6,022 nucleotides of DNA, from contig JASLKO010000008.1 in assembly GCA_030747475.1 (NCBI GenBank), forward strand, positions 1-6,022, read 5' to 3'. The notes under the pieces were generated by a model. The model was not told the origin of the DNA. It did not search any database and saw only the letters and a program-made list of their open reading frames with translations. Origin of the DNA: Candidatus Thalassarchaeaceae archaeon (GTDB lineage Archaea; Thermoplasmatota; Poseidoniia; Poseidoniales; Thalassarchaeaceae). Of the stretch, positions 5,771-6,022 are shown piece after piece. The position numbers were made by a program, and so were the translations under genes. Position 1 is the stretch's first letter. Each line of letters opens with the position of its first letter.

Positions 5771-5791
5771 ATTGGGCGTGCACGCATCAAT
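5771..5791. promoter_or_regulatory. Palindrome GCGTGCACGC with flanking ATTG/CAAT arms
   Basis: A perfect 10-bp palindrome (5776-5785) lies 19 nt before the ATG of the Fe-S protein gene. ATTG (5771-5774) and CAAT (5788-5791) extend it with spacers of 1 and 2 nt. Dyad symmetry next to a start codon and ribosome site fits a repressor binding site, but no known regulator motif is recognised. Confidence 0.4.
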
Positions 5792-5793
5792 TA

Positions 5794-5799
5794 GAGGAG
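5794..5799 (+). promoter_or_regulatory. Shine-Dalgarno site GAGGAG
   Basis: GAGGAG ends 5 nt before ATG 5805 and fixes the start of the Fe-S protein. It implies a transcript with a real leader, unlike the acidic protein upstream. AATACACA at 5752-5759 is a weak TATA candidate at a suitable distance. Confidence 0.75.
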
Positions 5800-5804
5800 T
5801 CAAC

Positions 5805-6022
5805 ATGCTCAACATCACCGATCTGGCCAAAGAGAAATTGGCGGGTTTTGCTGCACAGGCTGAGGAAGCGGATACGCTTGTCCTTCGTGTGGCAATTGTC
5901 GGGCGAGGTGCGAGTGGATTCCAGTATGATTTGCAATTGGTCTCACAAAAGGATACTCCAGATGATGATGTCACCTGTGAAGTGGATGGGGTCATTGTCT
6001 CAATCGCTGCCAAAAGTGCGGT
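5805..6022 (+). CDS. A-type (HesB/IscA-like) Fe-S cluster assembly domain protein, N-terminal part
   Basis: The 72 codons before the window edge read MLNITDLAKEKLAGF, then LVLRVAIVGRGASGFQYDLQL (about 25-45), then DGVIVSIAAKS (61-71). This follows the A-type carrier pattern: the opening IT-helix, LRV-strand, G-x-G-C-S-G-F-Q-Y loop, and the Val/Asp-rich strand before the invariant Ser. Family members carry or transfer Fe-S clusters to apo-proteins. The first of the three cluster cysteines, expected in GxGCSGFQ, is Ala36 here, so this domain may not bind a cluster as IscA does. Degenerate A-type domains of this kind occur at the N-terminus of NfuA, where a C-terminal Nfu domain carries the cluster; whether that follows here lies off the window. 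The start is set by GAGGAG. Confidence 0.82.
   Translation, partial: MLNITDLAKEKLAGFAAQAEEADTLVLRVAIVGRGASGFQYDLQLVSQKDTPDDDVTCEVDGVIVSIAAKSA

Noticed and set aside
5705..6013. 102-codon minus-strand frame over the terminator and Fe-S gene start
   Set aside because: It runs through the terminator hairpin and is antisense to the HesB-like frame, which has a strong ribosome site and a family motif.

Overview
The window most resembles marine planktonic Euryarchaeota/Thermoplasmatota (Marine Group II, Poseidoniia). This is inferred from four things: an archaeal/eukaryal-type tRNA methyltransferase Trm1, TATA-like boxes placed about 25 nt upstream of starts with short or absent leaders, strong GAGGTGA/GAGGAG Shine-Dalgarno sites before other genes, and an acidic, calcium-motif-rich secretome with an 'AGC-LGG' lipobox. 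No rRNA, tRNA, CRISPR array or insertion sequence was seen. The gene layout looks like core chromosome, not an island.

Layout. (1) Positions 1-633, minus strand: the N-terminal 211 residues of a secreted lipoprotein built from thrombospondin type 3-like, calcium-binding Asp/Gly repeats. It has no stop in the window, so its C-terminus lies off the left edge. (2) Positions 634-713: a short divergent promoter region with a palindromic GTATAC box and a GC-rich inverted repeat. (3) Positions 714-3128, plus strand: a two-gene unit, purM (AIR synthetase) followed 9 nt later by trm1 (tRNA guanine-26 dimethyltransferase). The trm1 GTG start is set by a GAGGTGA site that overlaps the purM stop. (4) Positions 3125-4117, minus strand: moaA (GTP 3',8-cyclase of molybdopterin synthesis), converging on trm1 with a 4-bp stop-codon overlap. 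(5) Positions 4118-4233: a divergent intergenic region with a TATA box for the next gene. (6) Positions 4234-5670, plus strand: an unrecognised 478-residue, very acidic secreted protein with a signal peptide, two 52-residue tandem repeats, a Gly/Trp-rich domain bracketed by two cysteines, and a short C-terminal hydrophobic segment ending in RRR. (7) Positions 5702-5743: a 15-bp stem-loop plus T6, looking like a factor-independent terminator on the plus strand only. (8) From 5805, running off the right edge: the start of an A-type (HesB/IscA-like) Fe-S protein that lacks the first cluster cysteine.

How the genes fit together. purM, trm1, moaA and the Fe-S protein are housekeeping genes of separate pathways (purine synthesis, tRNA modification, molybdenum cofactor, Fe-S clusters). 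MoaA needs two 4Fe-4S clusters, so it depends on the kind of pathway the last gene belongs to, but nothing shows they are co-regulated. The two exported proteins are the least explained items. The acidic repeat protein at 4234-5670 is the best candidate for something undescribed.
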